Below are positions 1 through 8,225 of a stretch of DNA of 64,000 nucleotides, in pieces. The stretch's first letter is position 1. Each line of letters starts with the position of its first letter. The position numbers and the translations under genes are program-made. The stretch spans positions 1 to 64,000 of the forward strand of contig JBDHWQ010000013.1 of assembly GCA_039810245.1 (NCBI GenBank), written 5' to 3'. Below the pieces are notes generated by a model. It was not told the origin of the DNA and made no database searches. It worked only from the letters and a program-made list of their open reading frames with translations. Source of the DNA: CALDSL01 sp039810245 (GTDB lineage: Bacteria; Chloroflexota; Anaerolineae; Anaerolineales; Anaerolineaceae).

Positions 1-995
1 GGGGTAGGGCTGATCCAGCGCGATATTCGCAGTTGTACAAATAGCAGCGGAGCCAGCGCGGAGATCCATACACCGATGAGGGTATAACGCGCGTAGCGCA
101 GCAAATAGCTGGCCAGGTCATCATTACGTGGCAGCACAGCGCCCAGCCCATACCATAACACAAACACCCCCAATGTGCCCACCAGATAACGTAGCAGACG
201 GTATCCCGGTGCTCCTGCCGATTCAAATTCGCCGCGTTTCTTGCGCAGCCAGCTCGCCCCGGCCAGCAGGCCAAACCACGTGCCACTGATAGTGAAGATG
301 CCGTCAATATTGAGCGGATCAATGGTCACTTCCGGCGCAGCCGCTGCCGAATTGACCACCCACGTCTGCGGCAGCAGGAAATCCGGGCTGAAGGCAAAGG
401 TCAGCAGGCTGAGCAGGATGATGCCCAACGAGGAAACGGCAGCCAGCAGCCATTGCTGCCCCATGTTCAATCGTTCTACCCAGGCGGAAACCGGCCGGTC
501 CAGTTTCACAAACAGCCATAGTAGCGCCGCACCAATCAGCCAGCCGGCCAGCACATCGCTGAGGAAGTGCACGCCCAGGTACAGCCGCGAAATCCCCACC
601 AACAGGATCACCACCGCCATCAGCACCGTTACACCACGCTGGCGCAGTTGCGCCGCCAGCAGCCCAAAGATGCCCATCGAGCTCTGCGCGTGACCGGATG
701 GTATGCCAAAGCTTGTTTCGGTCGACAGGGCCTGCACTCGCTGGTCAAGCCAGTACGGCCGCGGGCCATGCCCTAGCAGTTTGAAGAACGTGTTTGTAAA
801 CTGCGCCAGCAGCAGCATCATTCCCAGGCGAATACCCAGGCTGGAATCGATGCTCCAATACAGCACAGGCATTAACAGCAGGTAAAACTCTTCCTGGCCC
901 AGGAAGCTCACCAGCCGCATGGGCATGATCAACCAGGCGCCCAGGCTTTGCAAGAAAATATTCACCACAATTTCCAGGCTATGGATTGGGTCCAT
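1..995 (-). CDS. PAP2-family phosphatase (3' end beyond window)
   Basis: Integral membrane phosphatase of the PAP2 (type 2 phosphatidic acid phosphatase) superfamily. The frame is open from the ATG at 993-995 to the window edge, so the C-terminus is missing. The three PAP2 signatures are visible in order: K-x6-RP (KLLGHGPRP, about residue 70), PSGH (about residue 98) and SR-x5-H-x3-D (SRLYLGVHFLSD, about residue 135). Hydrophobic segments surround them. The family dephosphorylates lipid phosphates or undecaprenyl pyrophosphate; the substrate here cannot be read from sequence. It is divergent from the transglutaminase-like gene, and a GAGGA sits four bases before the start. A longer transglutaminase start (986) would overlap this gene, which is one reason 1046 was preferred there. 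Confidence 0.85.
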   Translation of the reverse strand, partial: MDPIHSLEIVVNIFLQSLGAWLIMPMRLVSFLGQEEFYLLLMPVLYWSIDSSLGIRLGMMLLLAQFTNTFFKLLGHGPRPYWLDQRVQALSTETSFGIPSGHAQSSMGIFGLLAAQLRQRGVTVLMAVVILLVGISRLYLGVHFLSDVLAGWLIGAALLWLFVKLDRPVSAWVERLNMGQQWLLAAVSSLGIILLSLLTFAFSPDFLLPQTWVVNSAAAAPEVTIDPLNIDGIFTISGTWFGLLAGASWLRKKRGEFESAGAPGYRLLRYLVGTLGVFVLWYGLGAVLPRNDDLASYLLRYARYTLIGVWISALAPLLFVQLRISRWISPT

Positions 996-1028
996 CGTTC
1001 CTCGTCAACGTTGCGAATTGGATATTTC

Positions 1029-1048
1029 TATTGTACACTCTATCCATG
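1029..1048 (+). promoter_or_regulatory. Promoter adjoining the transglutaminase start (leaderless type)
   Basis: TTGCGA, a 17-base spacer, then TACACT at about 1034-1039, followed after 6 bases by the ATG at 1046. The predicted transcription start falls on or next to the start codon, so the mRNA would have no Shine-Dalgarno leader. The -35 lies just upstream of this interval. Inferred from hexamers only. Confidence 0.45.
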
Positions 1049-3403
1049 ACCGCCACGGAAAAACGTTATTGGGATATACCATCCATTTTATTACTGGTAG
1101 CCGCATTATGGGTGGTGGCGCTGCGCCTCTGGTTAACAGATTGGACGGCCAACCTGGAGCGCGTTGAGGTACTGGCCATGTTGGGCCTCATCCTCGGCCT
1201 GCTGCTAGGGCGCAGCCTGTTTTCCTCGAGTGTTGTGCGCTGGCTGGCATTCCTCTACAGCCTGGTGGTGCTTCCCTGGCAGGTTTCGCACCTGGATGAT
1301 AGCGCCACGTTCCTGCTGCGCTTCCTCATCGTAAACGGCAGACTGGGTACCACTCTCGCCACCTTTTTCCGCAACCAGCCCGTGCAGGATGCGATTCTGT
1401 TCGTGGCTTCGATGTGCCTGCTGTTTTGGCTGGTAGGCATGATGGCTGCCTACATGCTGGTGCGCTACAACCGTCCCTGGGTGCCGCTGGCGGTTATTTC
1501 ACTGGGCGTTCTGCTGATCGAGTACTACCACCCATACATGCTGCGTGGCTCGTTTCTTACCGCCACCTACATGTTCTTTGTGCTCATGCTGTTGGGCCGT
1601 CTGCATTTTCTGGCCAACCGCCAGGATTGGGAAGAAAACCGCGTTACCGTTGATTCCGAAGCCGGATTTGACCTGAGCCGCGGCACGATTGCCACCGGGC
1701 TGCTGTTGGTGGTGCTGGCCTGGAATCTGCCCACCGCGGTGAAGATGCTTACGCCCGGCACGGATGAGCAGCGCTGGGTGGAAGTTTCCTGGCAGGGCCT
1801 GCGCGACCGCATGAGCAATATGGTTGCTAGCTTGCAAACACCGGCGACCACCGTTTCTTCCGATTTTGGCAATCACATGGCGCTGGGCAACGGCGCAACC
1901 CTGGGCAATGAAAACGTGCTCATGGTGATTCCACAGGAAGAAGTGCCTCAAGACAGCCGCTTCTACTGGCGCGGCCGCTCCTATGATTATTACGACGCTG
2001 GGGGTTGGACGAATTCTTTTGGCGATATCCGTGACATAGCCGCCGGGGATCCGTCCAGTTGGAAATATCCCGAGTGGGGTCCGGGCGTAAAAGTATCGAT
2101 GACCTTCCGCTACATTCTCGGCCCTGGCCGCACCATCTACACCCCTGGCCTGCCCATCAGCATTGATCGCGATACGAAGGCGCAAGTGCAGTCGATTTCC
2201 GAAAACCAGAGTGATATCGTCGCCATTCTGGCCAGCGAGGCCTTCAATGGTGGCGAGATCTATAACCTGGATGCCTTTGTCCTCAAGCCTACCGAAGCCA
2301 TCCTGCGCAACACACCCACCAGCTACCCGGATTGGATCAGCCAGTATTATCTGCAGCTCCCCGGTGACTTTTCTCCGTCGGTGCGGCGCCTGGCTGAACA
2401 AATTACCGCCGGGCTGGATACTCCTTACGACAAGGCCACCGCCATCACCCAGTACCTGCGTGACAATATCGAATACAGCACCGAGATCGAATCGCCACCG
2501 CCCGGCGCGGATGTGCTCGAATGGTTCCTGTTCGATTACAAGAAGGGCTACTGCAACTATTATGCTACCGCCGAGGTGACTATGCTGCGCTCGCTGGGCA
2601 TCCCCGCGCGCATGGTCAACGGCTTTGCCGAGGGTGATCTGGCCGAGGATGGCAAGTATTACCTTGTGCAGCGTAACGATAGCCATGCCTGGCCGGAAGT
2701 TTTCTTCCCCACCGTGGGCTGGGTTCCGTTTGAGCCAACCGTTTCGCAGCCGCTTTATTCCATCCCGGCCGGTGAAGATCCCAACAGCGGCGCGGGCCAG
2801 GCCAATATCCCCGGCCCATCGGAGCGTAATAATGTGATGAGCGAAGACACCTTCGCCATGCGTGACCGCGAGCGTTTTGAGCCCGACCCCGAGCAGTACG
2901 ATGGCGCTTTTGGCGCGGCTTCACAGCAACAGACTCCCATCGGCTGGATCCTTCTAGCCACCGCGGTGTTAGCAATTGCCGCTTTTGCCTACCTGCGCAT
3001 GCGCATGGTGGCCGCCGGCCGCTGGCGCCCACTGGCACAGTTCCTGGCGGTCGGTCTGCGCCGCACCGGATTGGGCGTGCCGCGCTGGCTGCAGGCCTGG
3101 TCGCGCTACACCGAGCTATCCGCTATCGAGCGTATCTATGCGGGTATTGGGTGGATGGTGCGTTTCCTGGGCGGCAAGCCGCGCATCGATCGCTCTCCCT
3201 TCGAGCAGATGGACGCGCTGGTGCATCTGCTGCCCGAAGGCGCGCAGGACGCCGCCGTGGTGCTGGAACAATACCAGCGTTCAGTCTACAGCCGCTATCC
3301 GGTAGATGTGGAAAGCGCGCGCCAGGCCAGCAACGCGCTGTGGAAACAGGCCGCGCGCGCCTGGTTCCGCCGCCGGCTGCGCATCGAAGTTCAGGTTTCC
3401 TGA
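1046..3403 (+). CDS. Transglutaminase-like membrane protein (TgpA-like layout)
   Basis: About 785 residues. The first 250 residues contain about seven hydrophobic helices, followed by an extracytoplasmic region and a transglutaminase core: Cys in KKGYCNYYATAE (about residue 503) and His in NDSHAWPEVF (about residue 547). The position usually held by the third catalytic residue, Asp in a DPT motif, reads Glu (WVPFEPT). A further helix (GWILLATAVLAIAAFAYL, about residue 640) precedes a cytoplasmic C-terminal domain resembling DUF4129. This matches the DUF3488/transglut_core/DUF4129 architecture. The role is unknown but often cell-envelope related. The ATG at 1046 was chosen over 986 because it follows a -10-like hexamer by six bases and avoids overlap with the divergent gene. 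It ends four bases from the convergent peptidase with no obvious terminator. Confidence 0.85.
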   Translation: MTATEKRYWDIPSILLLVAALWVVALRLWLTDWTANLERVEVLAMLGLILGLLLGRSLFSSSVVRWLAFLYSLVVLPWQVSHLDDSATFLLRFLIVNGRLGTTLATFFRNQPVQDAILFVASMCLLFWLVGMMAAYMLVRYNRPWVPLAVISLGVLLIEYYHPYMLRGSFLTATYMFFVLMLLGRLHFLANRQDWEENRVTVDSEAGFDLSRGTIATGLLLVVLAWNLPTAVKMLTPGTDEQRWVEVSWQGLRDRMSNMVASLQTPATTVSSDFGNHMALGNGATLGNENVLMVIPQEEVPQDSRFYWRGRSYDYYDAGGWTNSFGDIRDIAAGDPSSWKYPEWGPGVKVSMTFRYILGPGRTIYTPGLPISIDRDTKAQVQSISENQSDIVAILASEAFNGGEIYNLDAFVLKPTEAILRNTPTSYPDWISQYYLQLPGDFSPSVRRLAEQITAGLDTPYDKATAITQYLRDNIEYSTEIESPPPGADVLEWFLFDYKKGYCNYYATAEVTMLRSLGIPARMVNGFAEGDLAEDGKYYLVQRNDSHAWPEVFFPTVGWVPFEPTVSQPLYSIPAGEDPNSGAGQANIPGPSERNNVMSEDTFAMRDRERFEPDPEQYDGAFGAASQQQTPIGWILLATAVLAIAAFAYLRMRMVAAGRWRPLAQFLAVGLRRTGLGVPRWLQAWSRYTELSAIERIYAGIGWMVRFLGGKPRIDRSPFEQMDALVHLLPEGAQDAAVVLEQYQRSVYSRYPVDVESARQASNALWKQAARAWFRRRLRIEVQVS

Positions 3404-3407
3404 CGGT

Positions 3408-4517
3408 CTAAACTACGCTCCACACGCCGCTCACCAGCCGCTCCAGTTGGCCAATCCCCTGCTGCAGCGGCTGGATGTCAATAAATTCCGACGTGGTATG
3501 CGCGCCGCCGCCCGTGGTCAGGCCTATGCAAACCGCCGCGTAGGCACGCGCCAGTGGGATATTGGCATCTGTCGAGGCGATTTCCAGCCGTGGGGTCACG
3601 CCTTCATCGCGCAGGCTTTGCTCCGCCAGCCGTACCAGCGGGTGGCTGGCCGGGATTTCACCCGCCGGTCGCAGGCCAATGGGCTCGATTTTGTAGGTTA
3701 CCCCGTCGCGCCGCGCATCATCTACGATCTGGCGCACGGCGTTCGCGACGCCCTGCAGCCCCTGGCTATCTTCTGAGCGCAGGTCGAGGTCCAGGTGGGC
3801 TTCAGCGGCGATGGTGTTAATCGACGTTCCGCCGGCAAAGGTGCCCACATTGAGCGTTGTGCGCGGCGTGCGCGGCAGCGTAAGCCGTGCAAGCTGCGTG
3901 ACTACCCCCGCCAGGTGATGCACCGCGGAAGGTTTTCCGTAATCTACCCACGAATGCCCTCCGCGCGTGCGCGCGGTGATGCGGTAGCGTTCCACGCCCA
4001 GCCCGCGGTGGTATACCTGCCCCAGCCCCATGCCTTCCAACACCAGGTAGGCACGCGGCTGCGCGCCAAACTGGTCGACTACAGCACGCATCCCGCGCAG
4101 GTCACCCAATCCTTCTTCGCCGGTATTGGCCGCCAGCCATACGTCTCCGGCAGGCTGGATGCCCAGCTCGCGGATCAAGGCCGGCAGGCAGACCAGCGTC
4201 GCCACGCCCAGCGAGTTATCGCCAATGGACGGCCCGTGGATTTGCTCGGCCCCGCGGATTTGCGTCAGCCGCACGTGGGTGGGGTGTACTGTGTCCATGT
4301 GTGCCGTCACCACCACCGGGCGACCCGGTCCGCCGGGCAGCCGCGCCAGTACGTTGCCTGCTGAGTCGGTGGTGACATCTTGCAGCCCGTCGCGCTGGAA
4401 CTGCTCAGCAACGAAGGCTGCTTTTTCACTTTCTGAGAATGTGGGCGAAGGGATCTGCTGGATGGTGCAGGTCAGGTCCAGAATCTGGTTGAGCAGCGAA
4501 GGAGAGGATTTGGTCAT
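3408..4517 (-). CDS. M20-family metallopeptidase
   Basis: A 369-residue co-catalytic zinc peptidase/deacylase of the M20 family (PepT/ArgE/CPG2 type). Visible metal motifs are TAHMDTVHP (His73, Asp75), SIGDNSLG (Asp100) and NTGEEGLGD (Glu134/Glu135, catalytic base plus ligand). A central dimerisation domain follows (about residues 175-290; RGGHSWVDYGKPSA matches the usual lid entry), and the last metal-binding His lies near GGGAHTTSEF. The family hydrolyses small peptides or acylated amino acids in the cytoplasm; the substrate is not determined. The start codon overlaps the kinase stop as ATGA, so the two genes are probably one operon. Confidence 0.88.
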   Translation of the reverse strand: MTKSSPSLLNQILDLTCTIQQIPSPTFSESEKAAFVAEQFQRDGLQDVTTDSAGNVLARLPGGPGRPVVVTAHMDTVHPTHVRLTQIRGAEQIHGPSIGDNSLGVATLVCLPALIRELGIQPAGDVWLAANTGEEGLGDLRGMRAVVDQFGAQPRAYLVLEGMGLGQVYHRGLGVERYRITARTRGGHSWVDYGKPSAVHHLAGVVTQLARLTLPRTPRTTLNVGTFAGGTSINTIAAEAHLDLDLRSEDSQGLQGVANAVRQIVDDARRDGVTYKIEPIGLRPAGEIPASHPLVRLAEQSLRDEGVTPRLEIASTDANIPLARAYAAVCIGLTTGGGAHTTSEFIDIQPLQQGIGQLERLVSGVWSVV

Positions 4518-5530
4518 GCTTTGCGCACCATATGTTGCAAGGCTTCCAGCCGGGCCTGCGCCAGGGCTGGCAGGGCTTCCAGGCTGTAGAATGGACCGTT
4601 GCCTTCTACTGTCATCGAAGCCGAAATATTGCCGAACAGGGCGGCCTGCAGCGGCGAGTAAGTGTTGCGATAACCGTACAGGAACCCCCCACAGAATGAG
4701 TCACCCGCGCCGGTGGGGTCCACCACCCGCGCCGGGTAGGCCGGGATGATCCAGCGCGTGTGGTTGGTGTGGTCATACAGATACTGGCCGTCCGGCCCGC
4801 GCTTGATCACAATCAGCTCGCAGCCGTAGCCTGCCAGCGCGTGAGCCATCTCCCACAGGTCATCACTGCGGCCCTGGAACAGGCTGCGCAGCTTGGCTTC
4901 CGAGGTAAGGAAGGCGGTAATGCCGCTCAGCAGCGCGGGGATATTTTCCCAGAAGGTGGGGTTCATGTAACCGTCTGCGGGATCGAGCGTGATGGTGGAA
5001 ATATGCCCGCCGCGCAGCGAGGACGGGATCAGCGTGTGGCTAAGATAGTCCAGCGGGCACAGGTGTGCCGCGCTGCAATCCAGGTAACTCTGCGGAATGT
5101 CGCCCAGACGGATCGTCAGGCCGGTGGGCGTCACCCGGCTGTCAATATCCACGCCGCGAGGTGTGAACCCCAGCAGCGTTTTCGGGTAGGCCATTCCCAG
5201 CCGGGAAAAATGGCTCACCGGGTTGCCGTACTGCGCGTTGAAATCGTCATTGTAGGCCACAAAGGCACGCATATCTAGCGTCTCAGGCAGGATACGGATG
5301 CCGCCCACATCAAACCCGCGCTGGCTAATTTCCCCTATCCATTCCTGTGGAAAGTCCTCACCGGCGCGTGCCACCAATCCACAGCTCCCACGTTCCCAAA
5401 TACCCAACCCGGCCGCAGCGTGGATCAAGCTGCCGCCCAGTACGTCGAGGTACGCCTGTTCGCGGGTAAGGATAAAGTCCCGGCTCAATTTTCCGACGAT
5501 GAGATGGCGTAAAAGCGGTCCGCTTTCCAT
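4514..5530 (-). CDS. PfkB-family carbohydrate/nucleoside kinase
   Basis: About 338 residues. The C-terminal PfkB signature DPTGAGDSFCGGFLYG holds the anion hole and catalytic Asp, and an N-terminal substrate lid region precedes it (LIVGKLSRDF near the start). The family phosphorylates a sugar or nucleoside hydroxyl with ATP; the substrate is not evident. Two in-frame ATGs lie at 5539 and 5530. TATAAT at about 5538-5543 (minus strand) overlaps the first and sits seven bases before the second, so 5530 would give a leaderless mRNA and is preferred. The stop overlaps the M20 peptidase start by four bases. The sugE remnant ends immediately upstream. Confidence 0.85.
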   Translation of the reverse strand: MESGPLLRHLIVGKLSRDFILTREQAYLDVLGGSLIHAAAGLGIWERGSCGLVARAGEDFPQEWIGEISQRGFDVGGIRILPETLDMRAFVAYNDDFNAQYGNPVSHFSRLGMAYPKTLLGFTPRGVDIDSRVTPTGLTIRLGDIPQSYLDCSAAHLCPLDYLSHTLIPSSLRGGHISTITLDPADGYMNPTFWENIPALLSGITAFLTSEAKLRSLFQGRSDDLWEMAHALAGYGCELIVIKRGPDGQYLYDHTNHTRWIIPAYPARVVDPTGAGDSFCGGFLYGYRNTYSPLQAALFGNISASMTVEGNGPFYSLEALPALAQARLEALQHMVRKA

Positions 5531-5568
5531 TGCGCCCATTATATCATGGGAGGATTGCACCCCTTCAA
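5531..5568 (-). promoter_or_regulatory. Promoter of the PfkB gene (leaderless type)
   Basis: On the minus strand, TTGAAG followed by 19 bases, TATAAT, seven bases and ATG. The -10 hexamer is perfect, the -35 partial and the spacer one or two bases long. It lies inside the sugE remnant's tail, so the kinase does not depend on the riboswitch transcript. Confidence 0.5.
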
Positions 5569-5652
5569 ACGACTGCCAAGATACGATGATTTCGGGAACA
5601 CAGCCCAGACCATTTCCAGCAGACCAGCAAAGAAAAGCAGAACCCATGCCAT
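5539..5652 (-). pseudogene. Truncated sugE/gdx (SMR-family guanidinium exporter remnant)
   Basis: A 37-codon frame begins MAWVLLFFAGLLEMVWA, the characteristic first transmembrane segment of SugE/Gdx small multidrug-resistance proteins, including the essential Glu. After about 17 residues similarity is lost; the frame continues with unrelated residues and stops at TAA next to the PfkB start. Intact family members are about 105 residues with four helices, so this is a broken gene. It has a good AAGGAG ribosome site and sits directly behind a guanidine-II riboswitch, the usual partner of sugE, which strongly supports the identification. A deletion that brought the PfkB gene close is the simplest explanation. 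Confidence 0.72.
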
Positions 5653-5659
5653 GTTATTT

Positions 5660-5716
5660 GCTCCTTTGGAAGAGGTCGTCCTCTTCAGATAGAAATCTGC
5701 GCTGGGTCGTCCCAAC
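5660..5716 (-). promoter_or_regulatory. Guanidine-II riboswitch (mini-ykkC)
   Basis: On the minus strand there are two short hairpins, each capped by ACGA. P1 (5716-5701) pairs GTTGGG with CCCAGC; P2 (5686-5669) pairs GAAGAGG with CCTCTTC. P2 is followed by AAA and the Shine-Dalgarno GGAGC, then ATG of the sugE remnant at 5652. Two stem-loops with ACGR tetraloops, the second abutting the ribosome site, is the defining architecture of the guanidine-II class, which derepresses translation of guanidinium exporters. Linker length (14 bases) is in the usual range. Confidence 0.85.
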
Positions 5717-5800
5717 GGGGCTATATGTGGCATGGTATCGGTCGTTTATTCCCCCGGCGACCTGGGACAAAATTCTATTACAGGAACATGAATAAAGAGA

Positions 5801-5833
5801 AAGAAAAACCCGCCGGTGCATTGCGCACCGGCG
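5801..5833 (-). terminator. Intrinsic terminator after the small membrane-protein genes
   Basis: On the minus strand a perfect 9-bp hairpin (arms CGCCGGTGC and GCACCGGCG) is followed by GGGTTTTTC. It lies about 30 bases past the stop of the 69-residue protein. Confidence 0.75.
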
Positions 5834-5864
5834 AGGATATAACAACTTTGCGCGAATTTTTGGT

Positions 5865-6074
5865 TTACTCGTTGTCGCCCAGGTCGGAAATCAGGCGCAT
5901 CAGGCCCAGCACGCCCAGCCCCACCTTGACGCCATCACCCGGGCTGATGGACGGGATGGTGCGCTCGCGCTGCGCGCGCTCGATCACAATCTGCGCCGCG
6001 GCCAGCCCGGTTACCAGGCCAGCGATGGCGCCAATCAACAGGGTGCGGGTCTTCCAACTCTTCATCTGTTCCAT
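5865..6074 (-). CDS. Small single-helix membrane protein, unknown function
   Basis: 69 residues: MEQMKSWKTR, then one hydrophobic segment (about 11-28, LLIGAIAGLVTGLAAAQIVI), then a short charged and Gly-rich tail. The segment has the GxxxG-like pattern of glycine-zipper small proteins. It lies 37 bases downstream of the 146-residue membrane protein on the same strand and shares a terminator with it, so the two are probably co-transcribed. A GGAGG lies about seven bases before the ATG. I do not recognise the family. Confidence 0.7.
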   Translation of the reverse strand: MEQMKSWKTRTLLIGAIAGLVTGLAAAQIVIERAQRERTIPSISPGDGVKVGLGVLGLMRLISDLGDNE

Positions 6075-6111
6075 TCAATCCTCCCAATGAAAACCAATGG
6101 TTCCCCCGGTT

Positions 6112-6552
6112 TTAACGACCGGCCAGTCGATTTTTGAACCTGCGCGCGCCGGCATACAAGCCTTTGACCTTGATCACCGGAGCAGAGACCTTGTCGGAAA
6201 CATCGCAGGCAATTTGCGACACGCGCATCAGGTAATGCGTCACTGTCGCGGCGGCAGGTGGCAGCACTTGCAGCACTTTCACCATCGCGAAGATCAACCC
6301 GCCCAGAAGCACCAGCCAGATCAGGCTGCCCAGGATGGTCGGGATGAGCAGCCAGATTAGCGAGATGTTTGCCCAGTGCGTGTCCTGATCATTCCCCCCG
6401 CCGGCTGTCGTCACCATCAGAAAAATCGACAGCGCGATCACAACCAGCCCGGCCAGGATCACCGGAAAATAAATACGCCAGAAACGCTGGCGGCGATACG
6501 CGCGCAGCGCCTCGGCCTGTAAGGCATCTGAAAGCAACGGTTGTGATTCCAT
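6112..6552 (-). CDS. Two-helix membrane protein, unknown function
   Basis: 146 residues. A basic N-terminal stretch (about 17-27) precedes a helix (IYFPVILAGLVVIALSIFLMV), a short polar loop, a second helix (SLIWLLIPTILGSLIWLVLLGGLIFAMV) and a C-terminal cytoplasmic-looking tail rich in basic residues. The ATG follows TACAAT by exactly seven bases, suggesting a leaderless transcript. It is followed by the 69-residue membrane protein and a terminator. No family assignment is made. Confidence 0.72.
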   Translation of the reverse strand: MESQPLLSDALQAEALRAYRRQRFWRIYFPVILAGLVVIALSIFLMVTTAGGGNDQDTHWANISLIWLLIPTILGSLIWLVLLGGLIFAMVKVLQVLPPAAATVTHYLMRVSQIACDVSDKVSAPVIKVKGLYAGARRFKNRLAGR

Positions 6553-6565
6553 ACCAATAATTGTA
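6553..6565 (-). promoter_or_regulatory. -10 element adjoining the 146-residue protein start
   Basis: On the minus strand TACAAT, seven bases, then ATG. No convincing -35 is seen. Same geometry as at the transglutaminase, PfkB and HemW genes. Confidence 0.4.
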
Positions 6566-6644
6566 GCAGAATACCATTTTTGAGAAAGTAGGGCTTACCA
6601 TATATTTCGGTCGAAATACCCGAAATTCGCTTCGCGAACTGCAG

Positions 6645-6839
6645 TTAGGATAGCTGAAATTGCTTGCCACATTTCTTGCAGCGAAGCACGCCATACTTCA
6701 ATGCTTCTTCGTCCAAGGTCAACTCGGATGTATCAATCCAATTGAACTGACCAGCAGTTAGGAAGCTGCCGCAATGCGGGCATTTCATTCCTTTGTATGG
6801 CGAAAATTTTTTGAAGATGTCTTGCCGGTCGTTGGCCAT
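6645..6839 (-). CDS. Small zinc-ribbon protein
   Basis: 64 residues with two cysteine pairs, CPHC at about residue 20 and CKKC at about residue 54, separated by an acidic linker (DTSELTLDEEALKYG). This is a zinc-ribbon arrangement. It starts 33 bases after the aminotransferase stop on the same strand. No clear Shine-Dalgarno is present. The role is unknown; it may be a regulator or an accessory protein of the glycan genes. Confidence 0.65.
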   Translation of the reverse strand: MANDRQDIFKKFSPYKGMKCPHCGSFLTAGQFNWIDTSELTLDEEALKYGVLRCKKCGKQFQLS

Positions 6840-6871
6840 AATTAGCAGGTCAAGCGGAGCGCACCCGGGTT

Positions 6872-8014
6872 TTATGAGAACGGAAATGCCTTTACCGCCT
6901 CTACCACGCGAGCCTGATCGGCTTCGGTCAGGGTGTTGTAGAACGGCAGGCGCACGAGCTGATCGCTGATGCGCTCGGTCACCGGGCAGTCGCCTGGCCG
7001 GCCGCCAAAACGCTCGCCCATGGGCGAAATGTGCAGCGGCAGGTAATGGAACACACTGTAGATGCCGCGCTCGCGCAGGAAGGCAAGAAATGCCTGGCGC
7101 TGCTGCAAGTTGGGCAACAGCAGATAGTACATGTGATACGACTGCTCGACATGCGCCGGGACGGTGGGCTGGCGTACACCATTGAGCATGGCCCAATCTT
7201 TGAGCTGCGCGTCGTAATACTCCCAGATGCGCCGGCGCTGCGCCTGGATATTCCGCCACTGTTCGAGCTGTGCGTATAGGAACGCTGCCAGGATATCCGA
7301 TGGCAGGTAGCTCGACCCCAGGTTGACCCAGGTGTACTTGTCCACCTGGCCGCGGAAGAAACGGCTCCGGTTCGTGCCCTTTTCGCGGATGATCTCGGCT
7401 GCTTCTACCAGCCGCGGGTCATTGATCAGCAGCGCGCCACCCTCACCGCAGGTGATGTTCTTGGTCTCATGGAAGCTTTGCGTGGCCATGCAGCCAAACG
7501 TGCCCAACTTTCTGCCGCGGTATTTGCCAAACAGGCCGTGCGCGTTATCTTCCACTACCGCCACGCCATGCCGTTGGGCGATTTCCATAATTGCGTCCAT
7601 CTCGCAGCCTACGCCGGCGTAATGAACCGGCAAGATGGCGCGCGTGCGCGGCGTGATCATGCCTTCCAGCAGTGTCTCATCCAGGTTGAGCGTGTCGGGG
7701 CGCACGTCGATGAAGCGGATGGTGGCACCGCGCAGCACAAACGCATTGACGGTGGACACGAAGGTGAACGATGGCGCTATAATCTCATCCCCCGGCTGGA
7801 TATCGAGCAGCAGTGCGGCCATTTCCAGCGCATGCGTGCAGGATGTGGTCAGCAGCACGCGCGGCACACCCAGCTCGCGCTCCAACAGCGCCGAGGCCTG
7901 TCTGGTAAAGTAGCCGTCGCCGGAAATGTGCGAGCGCTCGATCGCCTGGGTGATGTACCCCAGTTCGGTGCCCACCATGCTGGGCTTATTGAAATCAACG
8001 ACGGGTTTATCCAT
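6872..8014 (-). CDS. rffA: RffA/WecE-type dTDP-4-keto-6-deoxy-sugar aminotransferase
   Basis: 380 residues, DegT/DnrJ/EryC1/StrS family (PLP-dependent fold type I). The PLP lysine is Lys185 in SFHETKNITCGEGG, preceded by the PLP-stacking region VVEDNAHG (about 154-160) and the SCTHALEMAA phosphate-binding loop (about 58-67). Motifs and length resemble WecE/RffA, which makes dTDP-4-amino-4,6-dideoxy-D-galactose from the 4-keto sugar with glutamate. GGAG lies five bases before the ATG at 8014; an in-frame extension to 8095 would enter the REP-like repeat and was rejected. Neighbours (methyltransferase, WbqC-like, GT2) fit a surface-glycan amino-sugar pathway. Substrate stereochemistry is inferred. 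Confidence 0.85.
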   Translation of the reverse strand: MDKPVVDFNKPSMVGTELGYITQAIERSHISGDGYFTRQASALLERELGVPRVLLTTSCTHALEMAALLLDIQPGDEIIAPSFTFVSTVNAFVLRGATIRFIDVRPDTLNLDETLLEGMITPRTRAILPVHYAGVGCEMDAIMEIAQRHGVAVVEDNAHGLFGKYRGRKLGTFGCMATQSFHETKNITCGEGGALLINDPRLVEAAEIIREKGTNRSRFFRGQVDKYTWVNLGSSYLPSDILAAFLYAQLEQWRNIQAQRRRIWEYYDAQLKDWAMLNGVRQPTVPAHVEQSYHMYYLLLPNLQQRQAFLAFLRERGIYSVFHYLPLHISPMGERFGGRPGDCPVTERISDQLVRLPFYNTLTEADQARVVEAVKAFPFS

Positions 8015-8059
8015 TGTCGCTCCGAATTTCCCTGTCTTCGCTCGAGGATTTTGTTTTTC

Positions 8060-8171
8060 GTAGGTCGGGTTGAGCGATAGCGAAACCCGACCCATGCGTT
8101 GATCTTGAATAATGGGTATTCCCCAATTCCGTTATGTTGAATCGATACCGCTTAGGATCTACCTGACCTAC
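8060..8171. repeat. REP-like / MITE-like palindromic repeat
   Basis: A 112-base element with terminal inverted GTAGGTC (8060) and GACCTAC (ending 8171). Its left part is a hairpin with AGGTCGGGTT and AACCCGACC arms around GAGCGATAGCG, followed by CATGCGTTG. This resembles a widespread repeat with GTAGGTCGGGTTnnGCGnAGCGnAACCCGAC in many bacterial genomes. It lies between the aminotransferase and methyltransferase genes. Only one copy is seen in the window. Confidence 0.6.
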
Positions 8172-8225
8172 AAAATGCTACTTTATATTCTTTCTTCGCG
8201 TACTTCGCGATTCAAGGTTTCTCCT

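Noticed and set aside
1499..2686. A 395-codon open frame antisense to the transglutaminase gene
   Set aside because: No recognisable domain; the opposite strand encodes a clear TM/transglutaminase protein.
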